Below are positions 46,108 through 55,556 of a stretch of DNA of 64,000 bases, piece by piece. Position 1 is the stretch's first letter, and every line of letters starts with the position of its first letter. The DNA is taken from contig NZ_FNBT01000002.1 in the NCBI RefSeq assembly GCF_900102425.1, positions 310,001-374,000 on the forward strand, read 5' to 3'. The position numbers were made by a program, and so were the translations under genes. Source of the DNA: Blastococcus aurantiacus (lineage in GTDB: Bacteria; Actinomycetota; Actinomycetes; Mycobacteriales; Geodermatophilaceae). Under the pieces are notes generated by a model that saw nothing but the letters and a program-made list of their open reading frames with translations, ran no database searches and was not told where the DNA came from.

Positions 46108-48288
46108 ATGGCGGGTGCGAGCACCCCGGCCGACCCGCGCCGTCCCGAGCCCGACACCGCCGGGGGCAGCGGCGCCCCGGCCGAGAAGCAGCACTTCCGG
46201 CCTGACATCCAGGGCCTGCGCGCGGTCGCCGTCGGGCTCGTCGTCGCCGACCACGTGTTCGGGTGGCCCGCCGGCGGCTTCATCGGCGTCGACGTGTTCT
46301 TCGTGATCTCGGGCTTCCTGATCACCAGCCTGCTCGTCCGCGAGCGCTCGCGGACCGGCCGGATCTCCTTCCGGGCCTTCTACGCCCGGCGCGCGCGGCG
46401 CCTGCTCCCGGCGGCCCTCGTCGCCCTGGCGGCCACGACGGTCGCCGCCTACCTGGTCTTCCTGGGCGGCCGGTTCCGGGAGACCGTCACCGACGTCGTC
46501 TGGGCGGCGCTGTTCGGCGCCAACATCAACTTCGCCCGTCAGGGCACCGACTACTTCGAGGGGACGGCCGCGCCGTCGCTGGTGCAGCACTTCTGGTCGC
46601 TGTCGGTCGAGGAGCAGTTCTACCTCGTCTGGCCCGCGCTGATCCTGCTCGCCTTCACCTTCTCGGGGCGGGGCGGGCGACGCCGTGGGGCGCATGCCGC
46701 CCCCTCCCGGCGCTCCCCCGCGCTCGCGCTGTGGCTGCTGCTCGGGACGGTCACCGCGGCCTCCTTCGCCTGGTCGGTGCACGCGACGGGCGCCTCCCCG
46801 GTGACCGCCTACTTCTCCACCTTCACCCGCGCCTGGGAGCTGGGCGTGGGCGCGCTCGTCGCGATCTCGGTGAGCCGGCTGCAGCGCCTGCCCTCGCCGC
46901 TGCGTGCGCTGCTCGCCTGGGCCGGCCTGGCCGTCGTGGCCGGCGCCGCCTTCGTCATCGACGACGGGACGCCGTTCCCCGGCACCGCCGCGTCGCTGCC
47001 GGTCCTCGGGGCGGCGCTCCTGCTCGCCTGGGGCGGCGCGCCGGGCGGCCCGGGTACCCGGTGGGCCCTGGGCAGTGCACCCGCCGGTTTCCTCGGGGCC
47101 ATCTCGTACTCGCTGTACCTGTGGCACTGGCCGGTCCTGATCATCGCCGGAGCGCTCCTGACGCCCGGTTCGACGGTGTTCTACGCCGTCGCCGTCGGAG
47201 TCGCGCTGGCCGCGGCCACGGTGTCCTACTACTGCATCGAGCAGCCGGTGCTGCACACCAACTGGCTGCTGCCGCACCGCCCGGTCGATCCCGCCCGCGC
47301 CCGGCCGGTCTTCGTCCGAGCCGGCGCCGTCGGGCTGGTCGCCGCCGGTGTCGCGGCCATGACCGTCGTCGCCGTGGTCGTGGCGCCGTGGGGCCAGGGG
47401 GGCAACGCCCGGGCCGACGCGGCACGGGCCGCGGCGCAGGCCGACGAGGCCGCCCTGGACGCCGGTGGCCCGCCGCTCACCCCCCTGCAGCAGGACATCC
47501 GGGCCGCGACGCTGGCCACCGAGTGGCCGGCCGACCTCGACCCGAGCCTGGAGGAGCTGCCGGCCTACGGCGACGAGGTGTGGCCGGCAGGCTGCCTGGT
47601 CGTCGACGAGAAGGGTCTCGACGAGTGCGGGTTCGGCGACCAGGATGCCGAGCGGACCGCCGTCGTCCTGGGCGACTCCTACGGCGCCGCCTGGGTGCCG
47701 GCCCTGGCGAGCGGGCTGGTCCCGCGCGGCTGGTACGTGCAGGCCCTGACCATGGCCGGGTGCGGGAACGTCACCGCACCGACGCTCCTGTACGGCAAGC
47801 CCTTCACCGACTGCACGGAGCACCGGGAGTGGGCGATCGAGCGCGTCCTCGATACCCGCCCCGACCTCGTGGTGCTCAGCAACGCGTGGACCGCCGACTT
47901 CGTCGACGACTCCACCGACCGCGCGACGCTGTACCGGGACGGGCTCACCGAGGTGGTGCGGCGCGTCCAGGCGTCGGGTGCGCGGATCGTCATCCTGGCC
48001 GGCCCGCCCGGCTCGGCGAACCTCCAGGAGTGCCCGACCGGGATCAACGGACCGGACGACTGCCTCGAGGGGCCGGTGAAGAGCTTCGCGACCGAGGTGG
48101 CCACCGAGCGCGAGGTGGCGGCCGCGACCGGCGCGCTGGCGATCGACCCGGAGCAGTGGTTCTGCATCGACGGGCTGTGCCCGACCTTCGTGGCCGGCAC
48201 GGCGGTGTACACGGACGGGCGCCACATCACGGTGGAGTACGGGGAGCGGATCGGACCGGAGGTCGTGGCTGCGTTCGGCCTCCCGTGA
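46108..48288 (+). CDS. Acyltransferase 3 family protein with SGNH domain (copy 1)
   Basis: 726 residues from ATG 46108 with GAGGGAGG upstream. Residues 28-425 form the OafA-type acyltransferase: HFRPDIQGLRAVAVGLVVAD, GVDVFFVISGFLITSLLVRE, FYARRARRLLPAAL, HFWSLSVEEQFYLVWPAL, and about ten membrane segments. The C-terminal 280 residues are an extracytoplasmic SGNH domain (VVLGDSYGAAWVPAL, GRHITVEYGERIG). Such proteins O-acetylate surface polysaccharide or peptidoglycan. A close paralogue follows. Confidence 0.92.
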   Translation: MAGASTPADPRRPEPDTAGGSGAPAEKQHFRPDIQGLRAVAVGLVVADHVFGWPAGGFIGVDVFFVISGFLITSLLVRERSRTGRISFRAFYARRARRLLPAALVALAATTVAAYLVFLGGRFRETVTDVVWAALFGANINFARQGTDYFEGTAAPSLVQHFWSLSVEEQFYLVWPALILLAFTFSGRGGRRRGAHAAPSRRSPALALWLLLGTVTAASFAWSVHATGASPVTAYFSTFTRAWELGVGALVAISVSRLQRLPSPLRALLAWAGLAVVAGAAFVIDDGTPFPGTAASLPVLGAALLLAWGGAPGGPGTRWALGSAPAGFLGAISYSLYLWHWPVLIIAGALLTPGSTVFYAVAVGVALAAATVSYYCIEQPVLHTNWLLPHRPVDPARARPVFVRAGAVGLVAAGVAAMTVVAVVVAPWGQGGNARADAARAAAQADEAALDAGGPPLTPLQQDIRAATLATEWPADLDPSLEELPAYGDEVWPAGCLVVDEKGLDECGFGDQDAERTAVVLGDSYGAAWVPALASGLVPRGWYVQALTMAGCGNVTAPTLLYGKPFTDCTEHREWAIERVLDTRPDLVVLSNAWTADFVDDSTDRATLYRDGLTEVVRRVQASGARIVILAGPPGSANLQECPTGINGPDDCLEGPVKSFATEVATEREVAAATGALAIDPEQWFCIDGLCPTFVAGTAVYTDGRHITVEYGERIGPEVVAAFGLP

Positions 48289-48305
48289 GCGGCGGGGGGC
48301 CGTAA

Positions 48306-48322
48306 TGCCCGGGGCCCGGGCA
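48306..48322 (+). terminator. Hairpin between the two acyltransferase genes
   Basis: TGCCCGGGGCCCGGGCA has perfect 7-bp arms around GGC, 17 bp after the copy 1 stop. No U tract. Possible terminator. Confidence 0.4.
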
Positions 48323-48425
48323 CACTGGCGCTCCGGGACGGGACAGGCGGGATCCCGCCGATGAAGAGTTGACCGACGAGGTGCTGCGCGGCGGCACGCG
48401 ATGGAGCACCGAGGAGAGGACGTCG

Positions 48426-50603
48426 ATGGCGGGCGCGACCACCCTGGCCGGCTCACGCTCTCCGGAGCCGGACGGCGTCCGCGCCACCCCCACCGTCGCC
48501 GACGGACGGGGGCACTTCCGGCCGGACATCGAGGGTCTCCGCGCCGTCGCGGTCGGTCTGGTCTTCGCCGATCACGTCTTCGGGTGGCCCGCCGGCGGCT
48601 TCATCGGCGTCGACGTCTTCTTCGTGATCTCGGGGTTCCTGATCACCAGCCTGCTCGTCCGCGAGCGGGCCAGGACGGGGCGGATCTCCTTCCGCGGCTT
48701 CTACGCCCGCCGAGCGCGCCGGTTGTTCCCCGCCGCCTTCCTCACCCTCGCCGCGACCACGGCGGCGGCCTGGTTCGTATTCCTCGGCGGCCGCTTCCAG
48801 GAGACCGTCACCGACGTCGTCTGGGCGGCGCTCTTCGGCGCCAACATCAACTTCGCCCGGCAGGGCACCGACTACTTCGAGGCGACCGCCGCGCCGTCCC
48901 TCGTGCAGCACTTCTGGTCGCTGGCGGTCGAGGAGCAGTTCTACCTGGTCTGGCCCGCGCTGATCCTGGTCGCCTTCGCCCTCCCCGCCGTGCGTGCCCG
49001 CCATCGCGCAGCTCCGCCGGAGGGTGCCGGTACCCGGACGGTGGCCCTGGTGATCCTGCTCGGCACGGTCACCGCGGCGTCCTTCGCCTGGTCGGTGCAC
49101 GCCACCAGCGCCTCACCGGTGACCGCCTACTTCTCCACCTTCACCCGCGCCTGGGAGCTCGGCGTCGGGGCGCTGGTCGCGGTGACCGCCACCCAGCTGC
49201 ACCGGGTCCCCGCGCCGGTGCGCGCCGCCCTGGCCTGGATCGGGCTGGGCGCGGTCGTGTCGGCCGCGTTCCTCATCGACGACGGCACGTCCTTCCCCGG
49301 CACCGCAGCCGCCCTCCCGGTGCTCGGCACCGCAGCGCTCGTCGCCTGGGGGGCGACGCCGGGCGGCCCGGGGACGCGGTGGCTGCTGTCCAGCGCACCG
49401 GCCGGATTCCTCGGCGCGATCTCGTACTCGCTCTACCTGTGGCACTGGCCCGTGCTGATCCTCGCCGGGGCGCTGGTGCTGCCCGGGTCGGCGGTGTTCT
49501 ACGCCGGGGTCGTCGGCGCCTCGCTGCTGCTGGCGACCTTCTCGTACTACTGCGTCGAGCAGCCGGTCCTGCACACGAACTGGCTGCTCCCCCACCGCCC
49601 CATCCAGCCGGCGCGCGCACGGCCGGTCTTCCGCCGGGCTCGGACGGTCGGCCTCGGCGCCGTGGTGGTCACGGTGGCGGTGGTCGCCACGGTGGTCGTC
49701 GCGCCGTGGGGCGACGGTGGGGACGCCCGGGCCGAGGCGGCACGGGCGGCGGAACAGGCCGACGCCGAGCGGGCCGAGCTGGGGCTGCCGCCCCTGACCC
49801 CCCTCCAGCGGGACATCCAGGCGGCGACCTTCGCGACCGAGTGGCCGGCCGACCTCGAGCCGAGCCTGGACGAGCTGCCCGGCTACCTCAAGAAGCAGTG
49901 GGACCAGGGCTGCCTGCACATCAGCGAGTCGAACGTCGACCGGTGCCGGTCCGGTGACCCCGCGGCACCCCGGTCCCTCGTCGTCCTCGGCGACTCCTTC
50001 GCCGCCGCGTGGATCCCGGGTCTCAGCGAGGAGCTCGTGCCGGCGGGCTGGTCGGTGGAGAGCCTGACGTTCGGCCTCTGCCCGAACATCACCGCGATGA
50101 CCCTCTTCGAGGGTCAACCCTTCGAGGCGTGCCCGGAGCACCGGGAGTGGGCGATCGAGCGCATCCTCGAGCAGCGGCCGGACGTGGTGGTGCTGAGCCA
50201 CTCCTGGCGCGCGCAGCTGGAGGACGGGGTCGACCGGCGGGAGCTGTACCTGGACGGGCTCACCCAGGTGGTGCGACGGGTGCAGGCGTCCGGCGCCGAG
50301 GTGGTCATCCTGGGCGCACCTCCCGGCTCGGAGAGCCTGCAGGACTGCCCGACCGGGCTCAACCGGCCGACCGACTGCCTCCGGGGTCCGGCCGACAGCT
50401 TCTTCCCGCAGGTGGAGAGCGAGCAGCTCGTTGCCGCCGCCACCGGGGTCCGGGCCATCGATCCCCAGCAGTGGTTCTGCTACGACGGGGTCTGCCCCAC
50501 GTTCGTCGGGAACACACCGGTCTACGGCGACGGCCAGCACCTGACCGCCGAGTACGCCCGGCGCATCGCACCGGACCTGGTGACCGCGATCCTCCAACCC
50601 TGA
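48426..50603 (+). CDS. Acyltransferase 3 family protein with SGNH domain (copy 2)
   Basis: 725 residues from ATG 48426. Same architecture as copy 1: HFRPDIEGLRAVAVGLVFAD, GVDVFFVISGFLITSLLVRE, HFWSLAVEEQFYLVWPAL, then an SGNH domain with VVLGDSFAAAWIPGL and GQHLTAEYARRIA. The two differ most around residues 185-205 and in the SGNH domain, and are near-identical over long membrane stretches, so they arose by tandem duplication. Divergence of the SGNH half suggests different acceptors. Confidence 0.92.
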   Translation: MAGATTLAGSRSPEPDGVRATPTVADGRGHFRPDIEGLRAVAVGLVFADHVFGWPAGGFIGVDVFFVISGFLITSLLVRERARTGRISFRGFYARRARRLFPAAFLTLAATTAAAWFVFLGGRFQETVTDVVWAALFGANINFARQGTDYFEATAAPSLVQHFWSLAVEEQFYLVWPALILVAFALPAVRARHRAAPPEGAGTRTVALVILLGTVTAASFAWSVHATSASPVTAYFSTFTRAWELGVGALVAVTATQLHRVPAPVRAALAWIGLGAVVSAAFLIDDGTSFPGTAAALPVLGTAALVAWGATPGGPGTRWLLSSAPAGFLGAISYSLYLWHWPVLILAGALVLPGSAVFYAGVVGASLLLATFSYYCVEQPVLHTNWLLPHRPIQPARARPVFRRARTVGLGAVVVTVAVVATVVVAPWGDGGDARAEAARAAEQADAERAELGLPPLTPLQRDIQAATFATEWPADLEPSLDELPGYLKKQWDQGCLHISESNVDRCRSGDPAAPRSLVVLGDSFAAAWIPGLSEELVPAGWSVESLTFGLCPNITAMTLFEGQPFEACPEHREWAIERILEQRPDVVVLSHSWRAQLEDGVDRRELYLDGLTQVVRRVQASGAEVVILGAPPGSESLQDCPTGLNRPTDCLRGPADSFFPQVESEQLVAAATGVRAIDPQQWFCYDGVCPTFVGNTPVYGDGQHLTAEYARRIAPDLVTAILQP

Positions 50604-50656
50604 CCGGCCGCAGGATGGTTACGTTGCCGCTTCACACCCCGAGCACAGGGATGGTC

Positions 50657-51256
50657 ATGCGCCGTTCGGTTCTTCCCGCCCTCTCGCTGGCGCTCGTCCT
50701 GAGCGCCTGCGGGTTCAGCGACGCCGCGGACGGGGACGCCGACGCGAGCAGCACCGCCGCACCGTCCACGAGCAGCGAGGCGGCGCCGGGCACCGAAGTG
50801 GAGCTCAACGAGCGCGGCAACATCGCGGTGGAGTTCGGCGAGGAGGCCGCCATCCGCGCGTCGTCCGACCCGGAGGCGCCGCCGATGCTGACGCTGACCA
50901 TCGAGGAGTTGCTCGTCGACCCGCCCTGCGACGACGAGTCGGAGGTGCCTCCGGAGAACGGTCACTACCTGGCCTTCCGGATGCGGGCGGTGGCCTCGGA
51001 CGACTTCGATCCGAGGGTGGCGAGCCCGATCGCCGACTACGACTTCAGCGTCCTGGGGTCCGACGGCACCAGCTTCGACCCGGTCAGCCCGGCCGGCCGG
51101 GCCTGCTTCGGCCCGCCGCGGTTGATCCAGAACATGCGGGTGGGGCCGGGTTACGAGTACGAGGGCTGGATGGTGCTCGACGCGCCGGTCGAGAGCGGCG
51201 CCCTGGTCTACGCACCCGGCGGCGAAGGACCCAACCAGTGGGAGTGGCAGTTCTGA
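50657..51256 (+). CDS. Lipoprotein, unknown
   Basis: 199 residues from ATG 50657 (AGGG at good spacing; ATG 50651 is also in frame). Lipobox LVLSAC with Cys at residue 18. A short Ser/Thr/Ala linker, then a beta-rich domain: LTLTIEELLVDPPCDDE, GHYLAFRMRAVASDDF, FGPPRLIQNMRVGPGYEYEG and GWMVLDAPVESGALVY. The layout (binding-type beta sandwich with a vicinal disulfide candidate) resembles DUF4352-like lipoproteins, but this is only an impression. Confidence 0.8.
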   Translation: MRRSVLPALSLALVLSACGFSDAADGDADASSTAAPSTSSEAAPGTEVELNERGNIAVEFGEEAAIRASSDPEAPPMLTLTIEELLVDPPCDDESEVPPENGHYLAFRMRAVASDDFDPRVASPIADYDFSVLGSDGTSFDPVSPAGRACFGPPRLIQNMRVGPGYEYEGWMVLDAPVESGALVYAPGGEGPNQWEWQF

Positions 51257-51322
51257 GCGTCCGCGCCCGCTGACGCCCGCGGTCACCGCGCGGGAACGGC
51301 CACGGGTGGGCAGGCTCACCAG

Positions 51323-52507
51323 GTGACACGACACGAGGTCCTCATCGTCGGCGCCGGCAACGCCGGCATCTCCCTGGCCGCCCGGCTGCTCCGCGACGGC
51401 GCCCGGGACGTCGCCGTCCTCGCCGCCCAGCCGGTGCACCGCTACAAGCCGCTGCTGAACTACGTGGCCGCGGGCGAGGCGACGATGGCCGACCTCGAAC
51501 GCCCCATGGCCGACGTCGTCCCCGAGGGCTGCACGTGGATCCGCGACAGCGCCGCCGCGGTCGACCCCGCCGCCCTGACCGTCCGGACGCGCTCGGGGCG
51601 CACGCTGCAGTACGGGACTCTGGTCGTCTGTCCGGGTCTGGAGGAGGACTGGGCGGCCACCCCGGGGCTGCAGGCCGCCTACGCCGACGGGTGGGCCGCC
51701 TCGTCCTACGTGCCGGGGAGCACGCCCACGGTCTGGCCCCGGCTGTCGGCGCTGCGCGGCGGCTCCGTCGTCTTCACCGTGCCGCCGGAGCCGGCGTCGT
51801 GCGGGCCGACGGCGCTGAAGCCGCTGCTCATGGCCTGCGACCACTGGCGGCGGGCCGGCGTCCTCGGCGCACTGGAGGTGCGGCTCGTCCTGCCCGGCGT
51901 GACGGCGACGGGCGTGCCGCGGGCCGACGAGGTGCTGGAGAACAGGTTCGCCGACTTCGGCATCCAGGTGCTGCGCGAGGCGCGCATCGAGTCGGTGGAC
52001 GCCGAGGCGCACGCGCTCACCGTCGCCTCGGCCACCGGGCGGCAGGTGCTGGCGGACGTCGCCTTCGCGCACGCGGTGCCGCACTACCGCGCCCCGCGCT
52101 GGATCGCCGACGCCGGGCTCGCCGCCGAAGCCGCGCCGGGCCTGGTCGACATCGACCCGCAGACCCTGCGCTCCCGCCGGCACGAGTCGATCTGGGCGAT
52201 CGGCGACGCCGCGGACGCGGCCACCCGGCCCTCGGGTGGTGGGCTGCGCAAGCAGGTGGACGTCCTCGCCCGGAACATCGCCGCCGCCCGGGAGGCGAAG
52301 CCGCTGCAGCACTACGACGGCTACACCGTCGTGCCCATCACCGTGGACCGGCGGAAGCTGGCGCTCAACGAGGTGGACCGCGAGGGCAACCCGAGCCCGT
52401 CCGTACCGTTCATCGACCCCTTCGTGCCTCGTCGCACGGCCTGGCTGTTCGACCGCTACGGGCTCCCGCAGGTCTACTTCCGGCGCATCCTCCGCGGCCG
52501 GGTCTGA
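51323..52507 (+). CDS. FAD-dependent pyridine nucleotide oxidoreductase, SQR-like
   Basis: 394 residues from GTG 51323. FAD loop VLIVGAGNAGISLAARL, second FAD region SIWAIGDAADAATRPSGGG, and C-terminal RTAWLFDRYGLPQVYF. The overall arrangement matches the sulfide:quinone reductase/NDH-2 superfamily. One cysteine in PPEPASCGPTALKPLLM lies where SQR has its first redox cysteine, but I see no second partner cysteine near LRKQV. Sulfide oxidation is therefore uncertain; a quinone-linked dehydrogenase is the safer call. Confidence 0.82.
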   Translation: MTRHEVLIVGAGNAGISLAARLLRDGARDVAVLAAQPVHRYKPLLNYVAAGEATMADLERPMADVVPEGCTWIRDSAAAVDPAALTVRTRSGRTLQYGTLVVCPGLEEDWAATPGLQAAYADGWAASSYVPGSTPTVWPRLSALRGGSVVFTVPPEPASCGPTALKPLLMACDHWRRAGVLGALEVRLVLPGVTATGVPRADEVLENRFADFGIQVLREARIESVDAEAHALTVASATGRQVLADVAFAHAVPHYRAPRWIADAGLAAEAAPGLVDIDPQTLRSRRHESIWAIGDAADAATRPSGGGLRKQVDVLARNIAAAREAKPLQHYDGYTVVPITVDRRKLALNEVDREGNPSPSVPFIDPFVPRRTAWLFDRYGLPQVYFRRILRGRV

Positions 52508-52508
52508 C

Positions 52509-54767
52509 TCAACCGGCGGTGCGCCGGCGCACCGCCAGCAGCACCACGCAGCCCAGCAGGAGGACGGCGGCACCCGCGGCGAGCATGGGCAGCACCTCCG
52601 TGCCCGTGCGCGCCAGCTCGGGGTCCGGGGAGCCGTCCGCAGGCGCGGACGGGTCGGCCGGCGTCGACGGGTCAGCCGGCTCCTCGGCGCCGTCCGGGGG
52701 GACGGGCGGGGCGGGATCCGGTCCGCCGCCCGGCGACCCGGTGCCGGTGACCGCCGCCGCAGCGCTGGTGGCGCTGCCCGCGGTGTTGGTGAACACCGCG
52801 CGGAAGAGCGTCGTCCCGGTCCTGGCGGTCGTCGTCAGGGAGCTGCCCGTCGCGCCGGGGACGTCGGTCCAGGTGCCGCCTCCGTCGCGGGAGGTCTGCC
52901 ACTGCACGGTCGGTGCGGGAGCGCCCGCCGCGGCGGCGGTCAACGTCGCCGCGCTGCCGGTCGCGGCCGTGACCGGCGCCGGATCGGTGGTGACCACGGG
53001 GGCCACGTCGGTCCCGGGCGCCGCCACGACCACGACGGCCGTCAGCGCGGACGTCGTGCCGTCGGGAGCCGCACCCAGCGCGACGAGTCGCCACACGCCA
53101 CCCGCGGTGAGGACCGGCATGGCGGCGAAGGCGCCGGTGTCGTCGGCCTGCACGGATCCGAGGTCGACCGGCGCGGGAGCCGCGGCGGCGGCCATGGACG
53201 CCGTCGCCACGGCCGGCGCCGGAGCGCTCAGCAGGTAGCCGACCAGCGTGACCCGGGCGCCGGGCGCCAGCCCGGTACCGCTCACGGCAGTACCCGAACC
53301 CGGCGTGACCGGGGCGGTCGGTGCCGTCAGCGCTCCGGTCGGGGAAGGTGCGGCCGCCGGCGGCAGGGGGCGGAAGCAGGTCGCCGGTCCGTCGACCTCG
53401 TTGCCCCCGCCGTCGACGACCACGTCCCCGAGCGGAATGGGCCCGTCGCCCCAGAGGATGCGGCAGGAGCCGCCGCTGTTGCCCACCACGCTCGCGCGGG
53501 TGAGGGTCAGCGGCCCGTAGGTGGCCAGGCCGCCACCGTACGTCCCGTTGCCCGGCGCCACGGCGCCGGCGACGTTCGCCTCGACGACGGAGTCGACCAC
53601 CTCGACCGGGCCCCCGCGGGTGAACAGCCCGCCACCGACCAGCGCCCGGTTCCCCTCGACGACGGAGTCCGCCACGGTCGCCGGCGTGCCCTGCAGCACC
53701 ACGCCACCGCCGAAGCCGTTGGCCGCCAGCCCGTTGAACCGGTCGGGGAAGCCGTTGTCCAGCACGTCGACGCCCGTGAGGCTCGTGGCGGCCTCTCGGA
53801 TGGAGGCGGCCAGGATCGCGCCGCCGTACCCCGTGCCGGGCGTGCCGACCTCGTTGCCTTCGAAGCGCGTGTCCGAGATCGAGAGCTCGTGGTCGAACGA
53901 GGCCACCGCCCCTCCGCCGTACATCCGGTCCACGCCGGCCCGCCAGTCGAGCGTCACGCCGTTGCCGGTGAAGGTGCTGCCGGTGATCACCAACGGCGCA
54001 CCGAACGGGCTGGGGGGCAGCGGCTCGGGCGGGGGCTGGGTGGCGAGCCCCGAGTAGAGACTGGAGACGTAGGCCAGGACCGCACCACCGGAGGCGAGCC
54101 CGGTCGCCGTGTTGTCGGTGAAGACGGTGCCCGTGATCGTGGTCTGCTGGCGCTGCCGTACGGCGATGGCTCCTCCGCCGGACCCGTCGTTCGGGCACGT
54201 CACGCGGTTGCCGGCGAACTCGCTGTCGACGACGGTCAGTCGGCCGAAACCCTGGGACAGGATGGCGCCGCCGCGGTTGAAGGCCCGGTTGTCGACGAAG
54301 CGCACCCGTTCGGCGACCAGGTTCGCGAGGTTCCAGACGGCGCCTCCACCGGGGTAGCCGGCGTCCTGCGACCAGCCGGCCCTGAGCGTGAGGTCCCGGA
54401 GGGTCAGCGTCGGCAGGTCGTCGGGCGACGAGACCTCGGACCCGGCCTGGACGGCGAACAACGAGGTCCGCTGCGCGCCGTCGATGACCACGTCGTGCCC
54501 GGCCCCGCTGATGGTCACCGACTTGTCCACGATGATCGTGCTGCCGCCCTCGGGGGTGACCACGATGGGGTCGTCGCACGCGATGGCCACGGTGCCGCCG
54601 TCGGGGACGTCGGCGAGCGCCTGGCGCAGCGCGGCCTCGGTGCAGTCGGTGACCGTCTGGTCGCCGGGTGCGGCGGCGGCGGGGCCGACGCCGGACCCCA
54701 GCACGAGGCCGAGCACGCCCCCAGCCACCAGCAGGGCTCGACGCCGCGGTGCAGGACGACTCGACAC
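52509..54767 (-). CDS. Surface beta-helix protein with LAxTG sortase anchor
   Basis: 752 residues from GTG 54767. Signal peptide (LLVAGGVLGLVLGSGVGPAA). Right-handed beta-helix turns over residues 40-440 carry repeated GGA/GGG-type rungs such as YPGGGAVWNLAN and NRGGAILSQGFG. An Ig-like module follows (VQWQTSRDGGGTWTDVPG), then a Pro/Ala/Asp wall-spanning stretch. The C-terminus has LARTG, a membrane segment and RRR, the class E (LAxTG) sortase signal. Probably a wall-bound adhesin or polysaccharide-binding protein. Confidence 0.88.
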   Translation of the reverse strand: MSSRPAPRRRALLVAGGVLGLVLGSGVGPAAAAPGDQTVTDCTEAALRQALADVPDGGTVAIACDDPIVVTPEGGSTIIVDKSVTISGAGHDVVIDGAQRTSLFAVQAGSEVSSPDDLPTLTLRDLTLRAGWSQDAGYPGGGAVWNLANLVAERVRFVDNRAFNRGGAILSQGFGRLTVVDSEFAGNRVTCPNDGSGGGAIAVRQRQQTTITGTVFTDNTATGLASGGAVLAYVSSLYSGLATQPPPEPLPPSPFGAPLVITGSTFTGNGVTLDWRAGVDRMYGGGAVASFDHELSISDTRFEGNEVGTPGTGYGGAILAASIREAATSLTGVDVLDNGFPDRFNGLAANGFGGGVVLQGTPATVADSVVEGNRALVGGGLFTRGGPVEVVDSVVEANVAGAVAPGNGTYGGGLATYGPLTLTRASVVGNSGGSCRILWGDGPIPLGDVVVDGGGNEVDGPATCFRPLPPAAAPSPTGALTAPTAPVTPGSGTAVSGTGLAPGARVTLVGYLLSAPAPAVATASMAAAAAPAPVDLGSVQADDTGAFAAMPVLTAGGVWRLVALGAAPDGTTSALTAVVVVAAPGTDVAPVVTTDPAPVTAATGSAATLTAAAAGAPAPTVQWQTSRDGGGTWTDVPGATGSSLTTTARTGTTLFRAVFTNTAGSATSAAAAVTGTGSPGGGPDPAPPVPPDGAEEPADPSTPADPSAPADGSPDPELARTGTEVLPMLAAGAAVLLLGCVVLLAVRRRTAG

Positions 54768-54901
54768 GGGGCTCCCTCGGGCTGATCCACCGGGCCCACG
54801 CGGGCGCCGGCGGCATACTTGCAGGTCGCAGGGCCTGCGGGGCGCTCATCCGGCGCGGACACGCGGCCTGCCGGCCCGGGTGGGCTCTGGGACGACGCAG
54901 G

Positions 54902-54928
54902 TGTCACATCCCGGCCGAGCGCGGTGTC
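54902..54928 (+). promoter_or_regulatory. Candidate ECF41 promoter of the CMD-sigma operon
   Basis: TGTCACA (54902-54908), then 16 bp, then TGTC (54925-54928). The published ECF41 target consensus is TGTCACA-N16-CGTC; this differs at one base. It lies 35-61 bp upstream of the CMD gene start, in the expected position for autoregulation. Confidence 0.7.
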
Positions 54929-54962
54929 TCCATGTCGACACCATCGACGACCTGGAGGAGAC

Positions 54963-55556
54963 ATGGCGAGCAGCACGCGGGTTCCCCCGACCGAGATCAC
55001 CGGCATCTACGGGGGACTCCTGAAGAAGATGAGCCGGCGGATGCTGGGGCAGGTGCCGGACGCCGCCGGGGTGCTGTGGCACTACCCGGCCCTGCTCAAG
55101 GACGCCATGGGGTTCGGGCGCAAGGTCGAGTCGTGGAACCGGCTCGACCGGGACCTCGCCTCGTTCGCGGCCATGGCCGTTGCCGGGGTGATCGGCTGCA
55201 GCTTCTGCCTCGACCTCCACTACTTCATGACGCACAACCTCGGGCTGGACGAGGCCAAGGCGCGCGAGGTGCCACGCTGGCGCGAGTCCGCCGTCTTCAC
55301 GCCCCTGGAGCGCAGCGTCATGGAGTACGCCGAGGCGATGTGCCACACCCCGCCGACCGTGACCGACGAGCTGTCGGCCGAACTGCTCGAGGCGCTCGGG
55401 GCGCCGGCGATGCTGGAGCTCACCTTCCGCGTCGGGGCGATGAACATGACGGCCCGCGGCAACGTGGCCCTCGGTATCCGGTCGCAGGAGTTCGCGGCGT
55501 CCTGCGGGTTGCCGCCGCTGGCGTCCCCGGCGGCCGGTGGTCTGACCCCCGCATGA
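54963..55556 (+). CDS. Carboxymuconolactone decarboxylase (AhpD-like) family protein
   Basis: 197 residues from ATG 54963 with GGAGGAGA upstream. CMD fold with the redox pair and histidine in GCSFCLDLHYFM (about residues 79-90), preceded by FAAMAVAGVI. This is the AhpD-like CxxC-H active site that handles peroxides or thiols. It is translationally coupled to an ECF41 sigma factor, a conserved pairing in which the CMD gene is the sigma factor's target. Confidence 0.92.
   Translation: MASSTRVPPTEITGIYGGLLKKMSRRMLGQVPDAAGVLWHYPALLKDAMGFGRKVESWNRLDRDLASFAAMAVAGVIGCSFCLDLHYFMTHNLGLDEAKAREVPRWRESAVFTPLERSVMEYAEAMCHTPPTVTDELSAELLEALGAPAMLELTFRVGAMNMTARGNVALGIRSQEFAASCGLPPLASPAAGGLTPA

Noticed and set aside
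44395-48456. A 1353-codon open frame on the minus strand
   Set aside because: Fully antisense to selO and the first acyltransferase; low-complexity composition and no ribosome-binding site.
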